Shown: in pieces, positions 14,498-23,577 of the stretch
How the letters are laid out: the number at the start of each line of letters is the position of its first letter
Numbering within the stretch: the first letter of the stretch is position 1
NCBI GenBank assembly: GCA_024275635.1
Contig: JAJRYT010000042.1
Span: forward strand, 1-42,218
Direction of reading: 5' to 3'
Source of the DNA: Chloroflexota bacterium
GTDB lineage: Bacteria; Chloroflexota; Anaerolineae; Promineifilales; Promineifilaceae
DNA length: 42,218 bases
Notes under the pieces: model-generated
Told to the model about the DNA's origin: nothing
The model's input: the letters and a program-made list of their open reading frames with translations, nothing else
The model's database searches: none
Position numbers and translations under genes: made by a program

Positions 14498-14730
14498 TTA
14501 CCATTACTCGATGAGGCAAGGTTAAACCATAAGCGTCAGCAGATCGTCAGCGCATGGTGGGCCTAAACGTCAGCAGGTAGAATTTTGCCGTCAGAAACGG
14601 CCCTATTTTGCGTGATTCAGGACACAGAGACTCGCAGAGAATACACAGAGAGCGCAGAGAAATTTTCTCTGTTTTCTCTCCGTGTTCTCAGTGACGCCTC
14701 TGCGTACTCTGTGTCCCTCTGAACAGATGC
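14498..14730. other. Intergenic region with a palindrome and no gene
   Basis: No credible gene or promoter is seen in the first 120 bp. The rest is a long CACAGAG-word palindrome, listed separately. Confidence 0.6.
14620..14716. repeat. Long imperfect palindrome of ACACAGAG/CTCTGTGT words
   Basis: The left arm begins GGACACAGAGACTCGCAGAG and the right arm ends CTCTGCGTACTCTGTGTCC; the inner part (CACAGAGAGCGCAGAGAAA against TTTCTCTGTTTTCTCTCCGTG) pairs less well. The element is about 97 bp, between a broken regulator gene and the GNAT gene. Related words occur at 16459-16485 and 28438-28486. Its origin is unclear. Confidence 0.8.
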
Positions 14731-15241
14731 CTATTTTCTTGTTTGTAATGCCTGGAATGCGGTCGCGATTCCCCGGTGAAACGGCGCACCCTCCAAAAAA
14801 GAACGCCGCGAATCGGGGTCGGGGATTTGGGCGGCCCACGCTTGCAGCCGCTCATGGGTCGCCGTCAGAAATTGCGGCGCACGCGGATCATTGGCCGCCA
14901 GCAATACCTGGCAGCAAGCGCCATAAACGCGAAAAGGCTCATCGCTGCCCGCTAGGTCATCGTCGGCCAAATAGGCCAACACCTTTTCGATGTAAGCCTG
15001 GGCTTGGACGAAATCGCCTTGAGCCAGCGCGATACGTGCCAACCCGGCCAAAGGGCATGGTAGGGCGCGGCCGTTGCAGTTTCCGCCACAGAGCCAGCGA
15101 TTCCCGCGCATGTGCTTTTTCAGTTTCCAGCGCCAGATAAACCAATAATCCCTGCACTTTGGCTGAGCGAAAGTAGCGAATGGGTTTATTGTCAACTTTT
15201 GCCTCGAAGGAATTAAACAAGTTCAGGGAGAGGGAGGCCAT
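14731..15241 (-). pseudogene. Remnant of SARP/BTAD-type transcriptional activator
   Basis: Two frames carry the ends of one gene. From 15241 the first frame gives an N-terminus of the type found on Chloroflexota SARP-like regulators (MASLSLNLFNSFEAKVDNKP, then RSAKVQGLLVYLALETEKAHARESLA). After about 15070 the sense switches to another frame giving a TPR-like C-terminus (ARIALAQGDFVQAQAYIEK, then HERLQAWAAQIPDPDSRRSF, typical of the terminal repeat). The whole central part (winged helix remainder, ATPase, most TPRs), normally many hundred residues, is gone, and a frameshift joins the pieces. An exact TATAAT lies 5 nt before the old start. Confidence 0.8.
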
Positions 15242-15327
15242 GCCCCATTATACGAACTGCCGCCCATTTTGACGAAGGAGGAGGATCTGTTTTCATGAAT
15301 AACTTATGAGGATGGGACAGAAATGCG

Positions 15328-15975
15328 TCAACGCATATGGGCCGTGTCAAAATTGGCAATGAAAACCGACCCGGCGGCGGGGAACTGCGCCCGGACAATC
15401 GCGCCGTTGGGGATTTGGACCGCCTGGGTGAAGTTGGAGTAGCGTTTCATTGTTTGGGGGGTCGCTTCGGCGATGCCGGTCAAGATTGACCAAACCAATG
15501 CCCGCAAAAACAAGCCATGCGAAAAAACAATGATGAATTGGGCAGGACGCTGACGCAAGCGGGCAATTATCTCTTGCACGCGGTTCATCAATTCGGCAAA
15601 GGACTCCCCTTCACCCCCTTCTTTTTCAAAAGGATCGTTGCGCTCCCAATAGGCCAGGGCTAACGGCCGTCTCTCATCCCCCGTCGTCCCCTTATACCGG
15701 ATCGGGTGCAGGTAGGTAAATTCATGCGCCGGCCACACTTCTTGGGGGATGTGGGGGAAACGAGCGATGGTAGGAACGGCCGTTTGCCGCGCCCGCAAAT
15801 ACGACGATACCACAATCAAATCCGGCGGCTCCCCGAATGCAGTCGCAATCTGTTCCGCCTCGCGCTGCCCCTTCTCCGTCAGCGCGGACTCCGCCGGATG
15901 CGCCGTTTGCAAATTCGCATTCGATACACTTTCCCCATGTCGAATCAACCAGACTTCTGACATGTCGTTATCCAT
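15328..15975 (-). CDS. Histidine phosphatase family protein (phosphoglycerate mutase-like)
   Basis: This 215-residue protein has the RHGES phosphohistidine motif at residues 12-16 (VWLIRHGESVSNA) and the second catalytic His in IVFSHGLFLRALVW. The region with LRARQTAVPTI supplies the phosphate-pocket Arg. Family members are phosphatases on small phosphometabolites or cofactor-dependent mutases; the short length favours a phosphatase. The start may be residue 1 (15975) or Met5 (15963); no strong ribosome site decides. It lies 28 bp downstream of the thioredoxin gene on the same strand and may be co-transcribed. Confidence 0.9.
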   Translation of the reverse strand: MDNDMSEVWLIRHGESVSNANLQTAHPAESALTEKGQREAEQIATAFGEPPDLIVVSSYLRARQTAVPTIARFPHIPQEVWPAHEFTYLHPIRYKGTTGDERRPLALAYWERNDPFEKEGGEGESFAELMNRVQEIIARLRQRPAQFIIVFSHGLFLRALVWSILTGIAEATPQTMKRYSNFTQAVQIPNGAIVRAQFPAAGSVFIANFDTAHMR

Positions 15976-16003
15976 TTTAGGTAATCCGTCACCCGATTAC
16001 CGC

Positions 16004-16390
16004 CTACCTTATCCGGAACGGCCAACGGAACAAGCCCTTTATTTCCTGTTTTTTCGCCTGTTCCGGAGGCATAATTAGCAACGGTTCCAGCCGCGTGGCA
16101 ATCGCCTCTTTTGATTGGATGCCTGTTTTACGTTCGACGAGACGGCCGTGTTTGAAAAACAGCATCGTTGGAATCCCCATTACCTTGTACTGGCGCACCA
16201 ACGCCTGATTCTCATCCGCATTCAGCTTCACAAACAAAGCCTCACCCCCAAACTGCTGCGCCACTTCCTCAAAAATTGGCGCCTGCGCCCGACATGGCCC
16301 GCACCAGGGCGCCCATACATCCACCACCACCGGCCGCGCCGCCCTCAAGACCTCGCTTTCAAAAGTATCAACGCCAACCTCGCCAACCAT
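16004..16390 (-). CDS. Thioredoxin
   Basis: This 128-residue protein has the active site Trp29-Cys30-Gly31-Pro32-Cys33 (VVVDVWAPWCGPCRAQAPIFE) and the cis-proline loop MGIPTMLFFKHG. It is a general cytoplasmic disulfide reductant. A roughly 20-residue C-terminal extension with basic residues (KKQEIKGLFRWPFRIR) is not part of the standard fold. The start ATG has GAGAGGG 8 nt upstream, and that ribosome site is only a few bases after the T-run of the terminator of the upstream ABC operon. The histidine phosphatase gene follows by 28 bp. Confidence 0.95.
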   Translation of the reverse strand: MVGEVGVDTFESEVLRAARPVVVDVWAPWCGPCRAQAPIFEEVAQQFGGEALFVKLNADENQALVRQYKVMGIPTMLFFKHGRLVERKTGIQSKEAIATRLEPLLIMPPEQAKKQEIKGLFRWPFRIR

Positions 16391-16404
16391 ACCATCGCCC
16401 TCTC

Positions 16405-16433
16405 AAAAAAAGACCCTGCTACTACACAGGGCC
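16405..16433 (-). terminator. Intrinsic terminator of the downstream BMP transporter operon
   Basis: On the minus strand GGCCCTG (16433-16427), an 8-nt loop and CAGGGTC (16418-16412) form a 7-bp stem with one G-U pair, followed directly by seven T residues (16411-16405). It lies 60 nt after the last permease stop and ends 15 nt before the thioredoxin start. Confidence 0.8.
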
Positions 16434-16492
16434 TTAACAAAAACATAGCTGTCCCTTCTCTCTGTGCCATCTCTGTGTATCTACGTAACTTC

Positions 16493-17458
16493 TTATAGTC
16501 CCCGCTCACCCCGAATATAGGGCACACCCAGCGCCGCCGGCGCGCCCAACCGCTTCTTTATCGCCGCCCGCGACCCCAGAACCAGCGCCAGAATAGTCAA
16601 GATATACGGCGTCATCTTCAAAAAGAAGCTGAAATTCGAGTTAATATACAACGGGTTCGCCAGTCCAAACAACAGCGCCGGACCCTGCAAATCTAAAATC
16701 CCACGCCGCAGCGCCCCGAACAAATAACCGCCCAACGCCGCCTTTAGCGGATTCCACTGGGCAAAAATCACCAGGCCAATGGCGATCCAGCCCTGCCCCG
16801 ACGTCGTCTGATCACTGTACCAACCAGGCGACACCGCCAAACTAATCGTCGCCCCAGCCAAACCGGCCAAACAACCGCCGACAAACACGTAAAAGTAACG
16901 CAGCCGATACACATTGACGCCCATCGTATCGGCCGCCGACGGCTTCTCACCAACAGCCCGCAAGTGCATTCCTGGCCGGGTGCGATTGATGTAATACCAG
17001 GCCAGCGGTGCAAAGAAATAGCCCACATACACCAGTAAACTATGATTTGCAAAGAAAACCGGGCCGATGAAGGGGATGGCCGCCAATCCGGGAATATCGA
17101 ATGAAGGAATCAGGGGGGGCGTTTGCCCCGTTAACCCTTTGCCAAACACCAACGCCAATCCGGTTCCCAAGAATGTCAGTGACAGCCCGCTGACCACCTG
17201 ATCGGCCTGGAAGTGGATCGTAACCAGGCCATGCGCCAGACTTAAAATACCGCCCGCCAAGATCGCCACTACCAGACCCAGCCAAACATTCTGCGTTGTC
17301 AACGAGATACTAAACCCGGCCATCGCCCCCAGCAGCATCATCCCCTCAACGCCCAAGTTGAGGATGCCGGCGCGCTCGGCAAAAATCTCGCCAATGCCGG
17401 CAAAAAGCAAAATGGTCCCTGTGGCTAATCCCGCATGTAAAATAATTTCAAAATTCAT
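16493..17458 (-). CDS. BMP-type ABC transporter permease, second subunit (NupQ/YufQ-like)
   Basis: This 321-residue integral membrane protein is of the branched-chain/ribose permease superfamily used by BMP-family nucleoside transporters. It shows the typical openers TILLFAGIGEIFAERAGILN and LGVEGMMLLGAMAGF, plus the conserved cytoplasmic loop ALRAVGEKPSAADTMGVNV (written here as LRAVGE...) that contacts the ATPase. About eight to nine hydrophobic segments are visible. Its start overlaps the preceding permease stop by 4 bp. It is last in the operon (binding protein, ATPase, permease, permease), and a terminator follows at 16405-16433. Confidence 0.9.
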   Translation of the reverse strand: MNFEIILHAGLATGTILLFAGIGEIFAERAGILNLGVEGMMLLGAMAGFSISLTTQNVWLGLVVAILAGGILSLAHGLVTIHFQADQVVSGLSLTFLGTGLALVFGKGLTGQTPPLIPSFDIPGLAAIPFIGPVFFANHSLLVYVGYFFAPLAWYYINRTRPGMHLRAVGEKPSAADTMGVNVYRLRYFYVFVGGCLAGLAGATISLAVSPGWYSDQTTSGQGWIAIGLVIFAQWNPLKAALGGYLFGALRRGILDLQGPALLFGLANPLYINSNFSFFLKMTPYILTILALVLGSRAAIKKRLGAPAALGVPYIRGERGL

Positions 17459-18621
17459 GCTGCCTCCACGGCCGCTTGTGCCCGTACCAGCCTGACTTTA
17501 TAACGCAGCAATACGTCGCTGCTGATGACCATAAAAAGGATGATGCCTTGTAAAAGCTGCGATAAACCGGACGGTTGAATCTCGCGCCCGGCCACGATCA
17601 AGGCCCCAAAAAGAATGGCGACGATGATGACGGCGAACGGGTTGAGCTTGGCTAACCAGGCCACGATGATGCCGGTAAAACCGTATCCCGGCGAGATGCG
17701 TTCCTGTAAACGATGGACGACGCCGGTGATTTCGGACATGCCGGCCAATCCGGCCAGCGCGCCGGAGACCATCATAACCAGGACGATATTGCGGGTGATG
17801 TTCAGTCCGGCGTAACGAGCTGCTTTGGGATTATCGCCGATGAGCTTAATTTCGTAGCCCCAGCGGCTGCGATCAAATATCCACCACATGACAACGGCCG
17901 CCACTAACCCAAATGCCACGCCTAAATGCAAAGTCATCCCTGAAATGCGCTCCAGACCAATGCTGGTCATGAAATTTGCCAGCCCGCCGCCCCCGTCAAT
18001 AAATGTACCGTATTCACGGGCATAATCGGTGACGCGGGGCAGCCAGGCCGATTTTTCAAAAGCGGGCGTCATCTGGAAACCGGCATCGCTCCATCTGTCG
18101 AAAATCCAGAAATTATTCCATAACACAGCGATGTAATTGAGCATCAATGTGGTAATAATTTCATTAACCTGAAAACGGGCTTTGAGATAGCCGGGGAAAA
18201 AGCCCCAAATGGCGCCGCCTAACATGCCCATGATGATCATCAGGCCGATGACGACAACCTTGGGACTGTCGGGGGAAACCATTGGAATCAACACCACCAG
18301 GCTGGCCGCGAAAGCGCCGATGTAAAATTGGCCTTCAGCGCCAATGTTCCACAATTTCATTTTGAAGGCAACAGCGCAGGCTAAACCCACCATGATCAGC
18401 GGCGTGGCTTTGACAATTGTGTCAGAAAAGGTGGCCCAACTGCCGAAGGTGGCTTCGTAGAAAAATTTGGCAACGCGCAAGGGTTCGCCGCCAATCATTT
18501 TCAAAATGACGCCGCTCACAATAAAGGCGACGATCACGGACCCGATTGAAGTGGCCGCCGGCAGCCATTTAGGGATGTCTGCGACACGTTTCTCAAATGT
18601 GATGGTAAATGGTAGGTTCAT
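17455..18621 (-). CDS. BMP-type ABC transporter permease, first subunit (NupP/YufP-like)
   Basis: This 388-residue membrane protein pairs with the following permease to form the channel. Features are the N-terminal helix SIGSVIVAFIVSGVILKMIGG, then FSDTIVKATPLIMVGLACAVAF, KLWNIGAEGQFYIGAFAA (the family LWNIGAEGQ motif), and the coupling loop YEIKLIGDNPKAARYAGLNI. The start overlaps the ATPase stop by 4 bp and its stop overlaps the next permease start by 4 bp, so the three are translated as one unit. Substrate is inferred to be nucleosides, from BmpA/NupN relatives. Confidence 0.92.
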   Translation of the reverse strand: MNLPFTITFEKRVADIPKWLPAATSIGSVIVAFIVSGVILKMIGGEPLRVAKFFYEATFGSWATFSDTIVKATPLIMVGLACAVAFKMKLWNIGAEGQFYIGAFAASLVVLIPMVSPDSPKVVVIGLMIIMGMLGGAIWGFFPGYLKARFQVNEIITTLMLNYIAVLWNNFWIFDRWSDAGFQMTPAFEKSAWLPRVTDYAREYGTFIDGGGGLANFMTSIGLERISGMTLHLGVAFGLVAAVVMWWIFDRSRWGYEIKLIGDNPKAARYAGLNITRNIVLVMMVSGALAGLAGMSEITGVVHRLQERISPGYGFTGIIVAWLAKLNPFAVIIVAILFGALIVAGREIQPSGLSQLLQGIILFMVISSDVLLRYKVRLVRAQAAVEAA

Positions 18622-20159
18622 CCTGCTGCCTCCGCACTTTTAGACGGCACGGCCGTTCCCGTCATCATCAGGCCAATTTCGTTAATGTCTGCTTCGTCAG
18701 CATTGACAATTCCCATAATTCTACCGTCAGAAATAACGGCGATGCGGTCGCTGAGGGCCAGCAGTTCTTCCATTTCCTCGGAGATGAGGAGTACGGCCGT
18801 TCCCGCTTCCCGCTGCGCCAACAACAACGTCTGGATAGATTCGATTGCGCCTACATCCAAACCGCGCGTCGGCTGGACGGCGATCATGAGCTGTGGCTGG
18901 GCTGAAATTTCGCGGGCCAGAATCACTTTTTGCAGGTTGCCGCCAGATAATTTGCGGGCCAATGTACGCACGCCAGGCGCTAAAATATCATATTCGTCCT
19001 TCAGCTTACGGGCGCGTTGGCGGGCAGTGGTAAAATCGATGCTCCAACCATTACCAATGGGGTCTTCCCGGTAGCACTTCATGATCGTATTTTCGGTGAT
19101 GGTCATGTTGGGGGCGCTGCCAACGCCGGTGCGATCTTCGGGGACATGGGCCATGCCCTGCTTGATGGCTTCGATGGGCGGTTTGTTGGCGACTTCTTTG
19201 CCGTTGATTTTGATACTGCCAGTACACGGCCGTAATCCCGTAATCACTTCCGCCAACTCGCTCTGCCCATTCCCGGCAATGGCGGCAATGCCCAAAATCT
19301 CGCCGGCGTGGACTGCCAATGATAGTTTTCGCAGCGCAGGCACGCCCTTGTCATTTTCCGCTTCCACATCTTCGACGGACAGCACCACAGCGCCCTGCTC
19401 TTGCGGCTTCTTCTCGACGGCAAAAATGACGCCGCGCCCGACCATCAAACGGGCCAAATCCCGCTTGGTCAACCCCTCCATGCTGTGTCCTTCGGCGGTG
19501 ACTTTGCCTTTACGCAGGACAGTGACGCGGTCGGCAACGGCCGTTACCTCATGCAATTTATGGCTAATGAAAATGATAGACTTACCCTGATCCACCATAG
19601 AGCGCATCGTATTCATCAACTCATCTATTTCCTGGGGGGCGAGAACGGCCGTTGGCTCATCCATAATCAAAATATTAGCCCCGCGATACAGCGTCTTCAA
19701 AATCTCCACCCGCTGCTGCTCCCCCACCGATAACTGCCAGATTTTTGCTGTCGGGTCCACGCGCAAGCCAAACTGATCTTGCAACGCCAATATCTTCTGG
19801 TCATACTCGGCCAGATTCATAAAAAAGCGCGGCTCATCCAGCCCCAGCAAAATATTTTCCGTCACCGTTTGCGTGGGAACCAACATAAAATGTTGATGCA
19901 CCATGCCAATCCCCTTGGCAATTGCATCCTTCGGCGAATTAAAATTAACCGGCTCGCCAAAAATCTTGATGCTACCCGATGTCTGTTTATACAAACCGGC
20001 CAGCACATTCATCAGCGTGCTTTTACCCGCCCCATTCTCACCCAGCAAAGCGTGAATCTCTCCATGCTTCAGCGTCAGGTTCACATGATCATTCGCCAGC
20101 ACGCCAGGGAAGCGGATGACAATATCCTTCATTTCAACAGCAAAGGGCGTTTCAGGCAT
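18618..20159 (-). CDS. BMP-type ABC transporter ATPase with two fused nucleotide-binding domains (NupO/YufO-like)
   Basis: This 513-residue protein has two ABC domains. The first has Walker A GENGAGKST, signature SVGEQQRVEIL and Walker B LIMDEPTAVL. The second has a degenerate P-loop (IAAIAGNGQSELAEVI), signature LSGGNLQKVILA and the late region AVQPTRGLDVGAIE. This arrangement is that of sugar/nucleoside importers (RbsA, NupO), where the first site hydrolyses ATP and the second is altered. It lies between the binding protein and the permeases. Four ACGGCCGT palindromes are spread through it. Confidence 0.95.
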   Translation of the reverse strand: MPETPFAVEMKDIVIRFPGVLANDHVNLTLKHGEIHALLGENGAGKSTLMNVLAGLYKQTSGSIKIFGEPVNFNSPKDAIAKGIGMVHQHFMLVPTQTVTENILLGLDEPRFFMNLAEYDQKILALQDQFGLRVDPTAKIWQLSVGEQQRVEILKTLYRGANILIMDEPTAVLAPQEIDELMNTMRSMVDQGKSIIFISHKLHEVTAVADRVTVLRKGKVTAEGHSMEGLTKRDLARLMVGRGVIFAVEKKPQEQGAVVLSVEDVEAENDKGVPALRKLSLAVHAGEILGIAAIAGNGQSELAEVITGLRPCTGSIKINGKEVANKPPIEAIKQGMAHVPEDRTGVGSAPNMTITENTIMKCYREDPIGNGWSIDFTTARQRARKLKDEYDILAPGVRTLARKLSGGNLQKVILAREISAQPQLMIAVQPTRGLDVGAIESIQTLLLAQREAGTAVLLISEEMEELLALSDRIAVISDGRIMGIVNADEADINEIGLMMTGTAVPSKSAEAAG

Positions 20160-20175
20160 GATTTTTTCCCCAGAA

Positions 20176-20259
20176 AGACAAAGACAGAGAGGAAAGACAG
20201 AAATGAGGGAATCACATAAAACGACTCCTTTATCCCTGTCTCCATCTCTGTCTTTGTCT
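20176..20259. repeat. Intercistronic palindrome between binding protein and ATPase genes
   Basis: Perfect 15-bp arms AGACAAAGACAGAGA (20176-20190) and TCTCTGTCTTTGTCT (20245-20259) enclose 54 bp with partial inner pairing (GACAG/CTGTC). In the transcript this hairpin lies just after the binding protein stop, where stem-loops often protect the abundant binding protein message. The word composition is like the other intergenic palindromes. Confidence 0.85.
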
Positions 20260-20264
20260 AGCGA

Positions 20265-21566
20265 TTAATCCAGTGCAGGCAATTCGGCCGTGATATTCTC
20301 ATTCCACCAGTACATACAAGTTGTACACGGGCTACCAAACTGGGCAAAGCCATCCAGATCGGCTTGCTCCAGGCTGACGGCGTCAGCCAATATTTCGTTG
20401 CCCTGGTTATCCATAATAGGGCCTTTGAAAACATCAAAACGAGTGAATTCACCGGCCAACATTTTGTCTAACGTTTCCCGAACGAGGGCCAAATCTTCAG
20501 CCGGCAAATCGGCCACGCCGGGCTGCATCGTTTCGCCTTCCATGAAGCCATACAAACCCATCGCGCCGGCGTCGGCGTCAAAGTATTCCCAGCCGCCAAC
20601 CCAGGTTCCATCGCGGGATTCTTCCACGATGCGGGCATAGACGACGCCCCAGTTCCAGTACATGGAAGTGAGGCAGGCGTCCACAACGCAGTTGCCGCTG
20701 TAGTCGTAAGTGATGCCCCATTTACCGTCGGGGGCCGCTTCGGCCGGGGCCGGCGTGTCGGCGCCCGTCATCACAACCTGCGCGCCGCCGTCAAAGAGTG
20801 AGGAAGCCGCTTCTTTTTCCAGGATGGGATCATGCCAGGTTAAGATCCAACGCACATCAACCGTACATTCGGGACAGGTTTGCTGCACACCCAAAGAGAA
20901 AGCATTCCCCAGCCGCAGTTCTTCAGGGATGGGGAAAGTAGCGATGTAACCGAGTTTTGGATTGCCGTCCATCTTGGCGCGGGAACCGGCCAGCATACCG
21001 GCCAGGTATTTCATATCTTCCATCGCGCCCATCAGGTTGCCAAAGTTGGCTTCGTTAGCCTTGAACCCGGTCAGGTGAATAATATCTACATCGGGGAATT
21101 CATCGGCGACGATTTCGGAGGCATCCATGTAACCGAAGGACGTGGTGAAGATGACATCGAAGCCTTTACGGGCCAGAGAACGGATCACCTGTTCGGCATC
21201 GGCCCCTTCGGCCACGAGTTCGACGAAGGCGGTGTGGACATTGTCCACATTATCCTGTACATATTGACGGCCAACATCGTGGGCTTGTGTCCAGCCACCG
21301 TCATCGTGCGGTCCAACGTAGACAAAAGCGACGTTGTATTTCCCCTCTTCGACGGTGGGGATTTGGTAGCCGCCCTCTTCTGTCGTGGCCGGTTCTTCAG
21401 CAATCGGTTCTTCTACAGCCGGTTCTTCAGCGGCCGGTTCTTCAGCGGCCGGTTCTTCAGCAGCCGGTTCTTGTACGGCCGGTTCATCACCGCCGCCGCA
21501 AGCTGCCAAAACCAGGCTCATGATTAATGCCAGTATTAAAAGCATCCACAGGCGTTTCTGTTTCAT
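20265..21566 (-). CDS. BMP-family substrate-binding lipoprotein (NupN/BmpA-like)
   Basis: This 433-residue lipoprotein has a signal peptide with lipobox LAAC (Cys23), then a Pro/Glu-rich linker made of AAEEP units (residues about 28-58), then a BMP domain (KYNVAFVYVGPHDDGGWTQA, DVIFTTSFGYMDASEIVADEFP, AGMLAGSRAKMDGNPKLGYI). Homologues bind purine nucleosides outside the membrane and deliver them to the permeases. ATG at 21566 is chosen because GAGGAG lies 10 nt upstream; an in-frame TTG at 21584 would swallow that site. It is the first gene of a four-gene operon with ATPase and two permeases. There are no ACGGCCGT copies in it. Confidence 0.93.
   Translation of the reverse strand: MKQKRLWMLLILALIMSLVLAACGGGDEPAVQEPAAEEPAAEEPAAEEPAVEEPIAEEPATTEEGGYQIPTVEEGKYNVAFVYVGPHDDGGWTQAHDVGRQYVQDNVDNVHTAFVELVAEGADAEQVIRSLARKGFDVIFTTSFGYMDASEIVADEFPDVDIIHLTGFKANEANFGNLMGAMEDMKYLAGMLAGSRAKMDGNPKLGYIATFPIPEELRLGNAFSLGVQQTCPECTVDVRWILTWHDPILEKEAASSLFDGGAQVVMTGADTPAPAEAAPDGKWGITYDYSGNCVVDACLTSMYWNWGVVYARIVEESRDGTWVGGWEYFDADAGAMGLYGFMEGETMQPGVADLPAEDLALVRETLDKMLAGEFTRFDVFKGPIMDNQGNEILADAVSLEQADLDGFAQFGSPCTTCMYWWNENITAELPALD
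21408..21483. repeat. 15-bp coding repeat in the lipoprotein linker
   Basis: Copies of the 15-bp word GCCGGTTCTTCAGCG (and variants) encode the AAEEP units of the Pro/Glu linker. The repeat is in frame and varies in number by eye (about four to five units). Confidence 0.75.
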
Positions 21567-21689
21567 TTTTATAGTTCTCCTCAACTGTATTTTATCAATA
21601 GATAATTCTCAACGATCAATTAGCGTTGGTTCATTGTTCATTGTTCATTACTAATTGTTCATTATTCTTCCTCAGATTTTTACCGCGCA

Positions 21690-23270
21690 TCACCTCCCTT
21701 TATCAAAGGTGTATATCATTTTTTCTATTTCGCGTTCACCAGCCATTAAAAGCCCCAACTTTTCCGGCGTTGCTTCCTCGTGGGACAATTCGCCCATAAT
21801 CTCGCCGCCAAACAGCACCACAATGCGGTCAGACAAGGCTTTCACTTCATCCAGGTCTTCGGAGATGAGTAAGGTTGCCAGCCCGGCAGAACGCTGTTTG
21901 AGAAGCTGGGCGTGGATGTATTCGGTCGCGCCAATATCCACACCGCGCGTTGGTTGGGCGGCGATGATGACGCGCGGCTGGCGGGCTAATTCTCGCGCTA
22001 AAATCAACTTTTGAATGTTGCCTCCGGAAAGATTTTTAACCAGGGTTTCGCGGCTGGGCGTCTTTATGCTGAAGGCGTTAATAAGTTCTTGCGCATGGGC
22101 AGCGATTTGTTTGAAGTTTAGGAAGATGCCTTTGGCAAAGGGGGGGCGCACATGGTCTTGCAGAATGAAGTTTTCGGCAACGCTGAAATCTTTGATAACG
22201 CCGTCGTGCATTCGTTCTTCGGGGATGTAGGCCAGACCGGCATCGAACATTTGTGCCGGAGCGAGGTTGGTGACGTCTTGATCGTCCATGAGGACACGGC
22301 CGTTCCCCACACGCTGCAGCCCGGCAATCGCTTCCGCCAACGGCCGCTGTCCATTACCAGACACCCCGGCCACGCCCACAATCTCGCCGCTGCGTACTAC
22401 CAGGTTGATATTTATCAGAACCGGCTGGCCGTCTTCATTAACGGCGCTGACATTTTCCAACTTCAGCCGTGCTTTACCTGGGGTGACAGACGGCCGTTCC
22501 CGCGTAAGCGAGACTTCACGCCCGACCATCATATTTGCCAGCTTGTTTTTGTTCGTTTCCGAGGTGAGGACAGCGCCGGTGACACGGCCGTCCCGCAGCA
22601 CCGTCACCCTATCCGTCAGCGCAAAAATCTCATCCAGCTTGTGCGAGATGAAAATGAGCGCATGTCCGTCGGCAGCCATTTGCCGGAAGATCACGAACAG
22701 ATCATCTACCTCCTGGGGAGTGAGAACGGCCGTTGGCTCATCCAACACCAGCAGCGCCGCCCCCCGGTACAACGCCTTCACAATTTCTACCCGCTGCCGT
22801 TCCCCCACCGCCATCTTGGAGATAACGGTATCCGGATCAACTCGCAGGCCATACTTGTCCGCCAATTCACGGACACGCGCCGACACTACATCCAAATCCA
22901 ACCGCGGCTCCCGTGATGATTTCAAACCCAGGGCCACGTTTTCAGCCACTGTTAGATTATCCACCAACATAAAATGCTGGTGAATCATGCCAATCCCATG
23001 GTTAAGCGAATCAGTCGGCGAATTAATGGTGATAGGACGGCCGTTCAGATAAATCCCTCCCTCTTCCGGATGATACAATCCATAGAGGATTTTCATCAAC
23101 GTGCTTTTACCAGCCCCATTTTCACCCAGCAGCGCATGAATCTCCCCGGCTTTCACGTCAAAATCAACGTGATCATTGGCCAGCACGCCGGGAAACTTCT
23201 TCACAATTCCCCGCATTTCCAATGATTCAATACGCGGCAGTCCCGAAGGGAGGAGGTTATCGTTGCTCAT
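21690..23270 (-). CDS. ABC transporter ATPase, two domains, of the upstream BMP transporter
   Basis: This 526-residue protein is homologous to the ATPase at 18618-20159. Domain 1 has GENGAGKSTLM, MAVGERQRVEIVKAL and LVLDEPTAVL; domain 2 has GVAGVSGNGQRPLAEAI (degenerate P-loop) and NLSGGNIQKLILARE. It energises the nucleoside-type importer whose permeases (26131-28325) and binding protein (23948-26029) lie upstream. It is separated from them by the BrnT/BrnA pair and two hairpins, so it may be expressed from its own or the toxin-antitoxin promoter. The start ATG has AAGG 8 nt upstream. Confidence 0.95.
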   Translation of the reverse strand: MSNDNLLPSGLPRIESLEMRGIVKKFPGVLANDHVDFDVKAGEIHALLGENGAGKSTLMKILYGLYHPEEGGIYLNGRPITINSPTDSLNHGIGMIHQHFMLVDNLTVAENVALGLKSSREPRLDLDVVSARVRELADKYGLRVDPDTVISKMAVGERQRVEIVKALYRGAALLVLDEPTAVLTPQEVDDLFVIFRQMAADGHALIFISHKLDEIFALTDRVTVLRDGRVTGAVLTSETNKNKLANMMVGREVSLTRERPSVTPGKARLKLENVSAVNEDGQPVLININLVVRSGEIVGVAGVSGNGQRPLAEAIAGLQRVGNGRVLMDDQDVTNLAPAQMFDAGLAYIPEERMHDGVIKDFSVAENFILQDHVRPPFAKGIFLNFKQIAAHAQELINAFSIKTPSRETLVKNLSGGNIQKLILARELARQPRVIIAAQPTRGVDIGATEYIHAQLLKQRSAGLATLLISEDLDEVKALSDRIVVLFGGEIMGELSHEEATPEKLGLLMAGEREIEKMIYTFDKGR

Positions 23271-23300
23271 CTTTTTACCTTGTTAAATGACAAAACGACT

Positions 23301-23323
23301 GTCAGCCGGGAATACTGGCTGAC
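23301..23323 (-). terminator. Hairpin at the end of brnA (terminator candidate)
   Basis: GTCAGCC (minus-strand 23323-23317), a 9-nt loop and GGCTGAC (23307-23301) overlap the brnA stop and are followed by AGTCGTTTTG, a weak T-run. It may partly terminate brnTA transcription ahead of the ATPase gene. Confidence 0.5.
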
Positions 23324-23577
23324 TGGGATAATCTGGGAATTTCTTCTCGAATTACTCGGCGCAACGTGGATTCGATGATAACCCTTTCATTTCCTGCATT
23401 CAGATACTCATTCAGCGCTGTGTTAATCATTGTTTGGTATCCAGTTCCCGCTTTTTCGGCGCGAGTGCGGAATTCCTCAAGCACAGCATCATCAATATAA
23501 ATCGTTATCCGGGTTTTTCCCTTCGATTTGATTAGCGCCCCACGTTTACCTTCAGAAAAATCATATTCATCCTTCAT
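23302..23577 (-). CDS. brnA: BrnA-family antitoxin
   Basis: This 91-residue protein has a CopG/ribbon-helix-helix-like DNA-binding core typical of BrnA: TRITIYIDDAVLEEFRTRAEK forms the strand and first helix, then GYQTMINTALNEYLNAG. The C-terminal part (LRRVIREEIPRL) should neutralise BrnT. Its start overlaps the toxin stop by 11 bp, the usual toxin-first coupling of brnTA. Binding to the brnT promoter for autorepression is family knowledge. It sits between a binding protein gene and the ATPase gene of one transporter. Confidence 0.9.
   Translation of the reverse strand: MKDEYDFSEGKRGALIKSKGKTRITIYIDDAVLEEFRTRAEKAGTGYQTMINTALNEYLNAGNERVIIESTLRRVIREEIPRLSQSASIPG

Noticed and set aside
14603..14839. 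Minus-strand frame across the CACAGAG palindrome
   Set aside because: Its content is the translated palindrome words plus an out-of-frame piece of the broken regulator.
21600..21665. Insertion element end at the GTTCATT repeats
   Set aside because: Only a short run of GTTCATT words; no inverted ends or target duplication.
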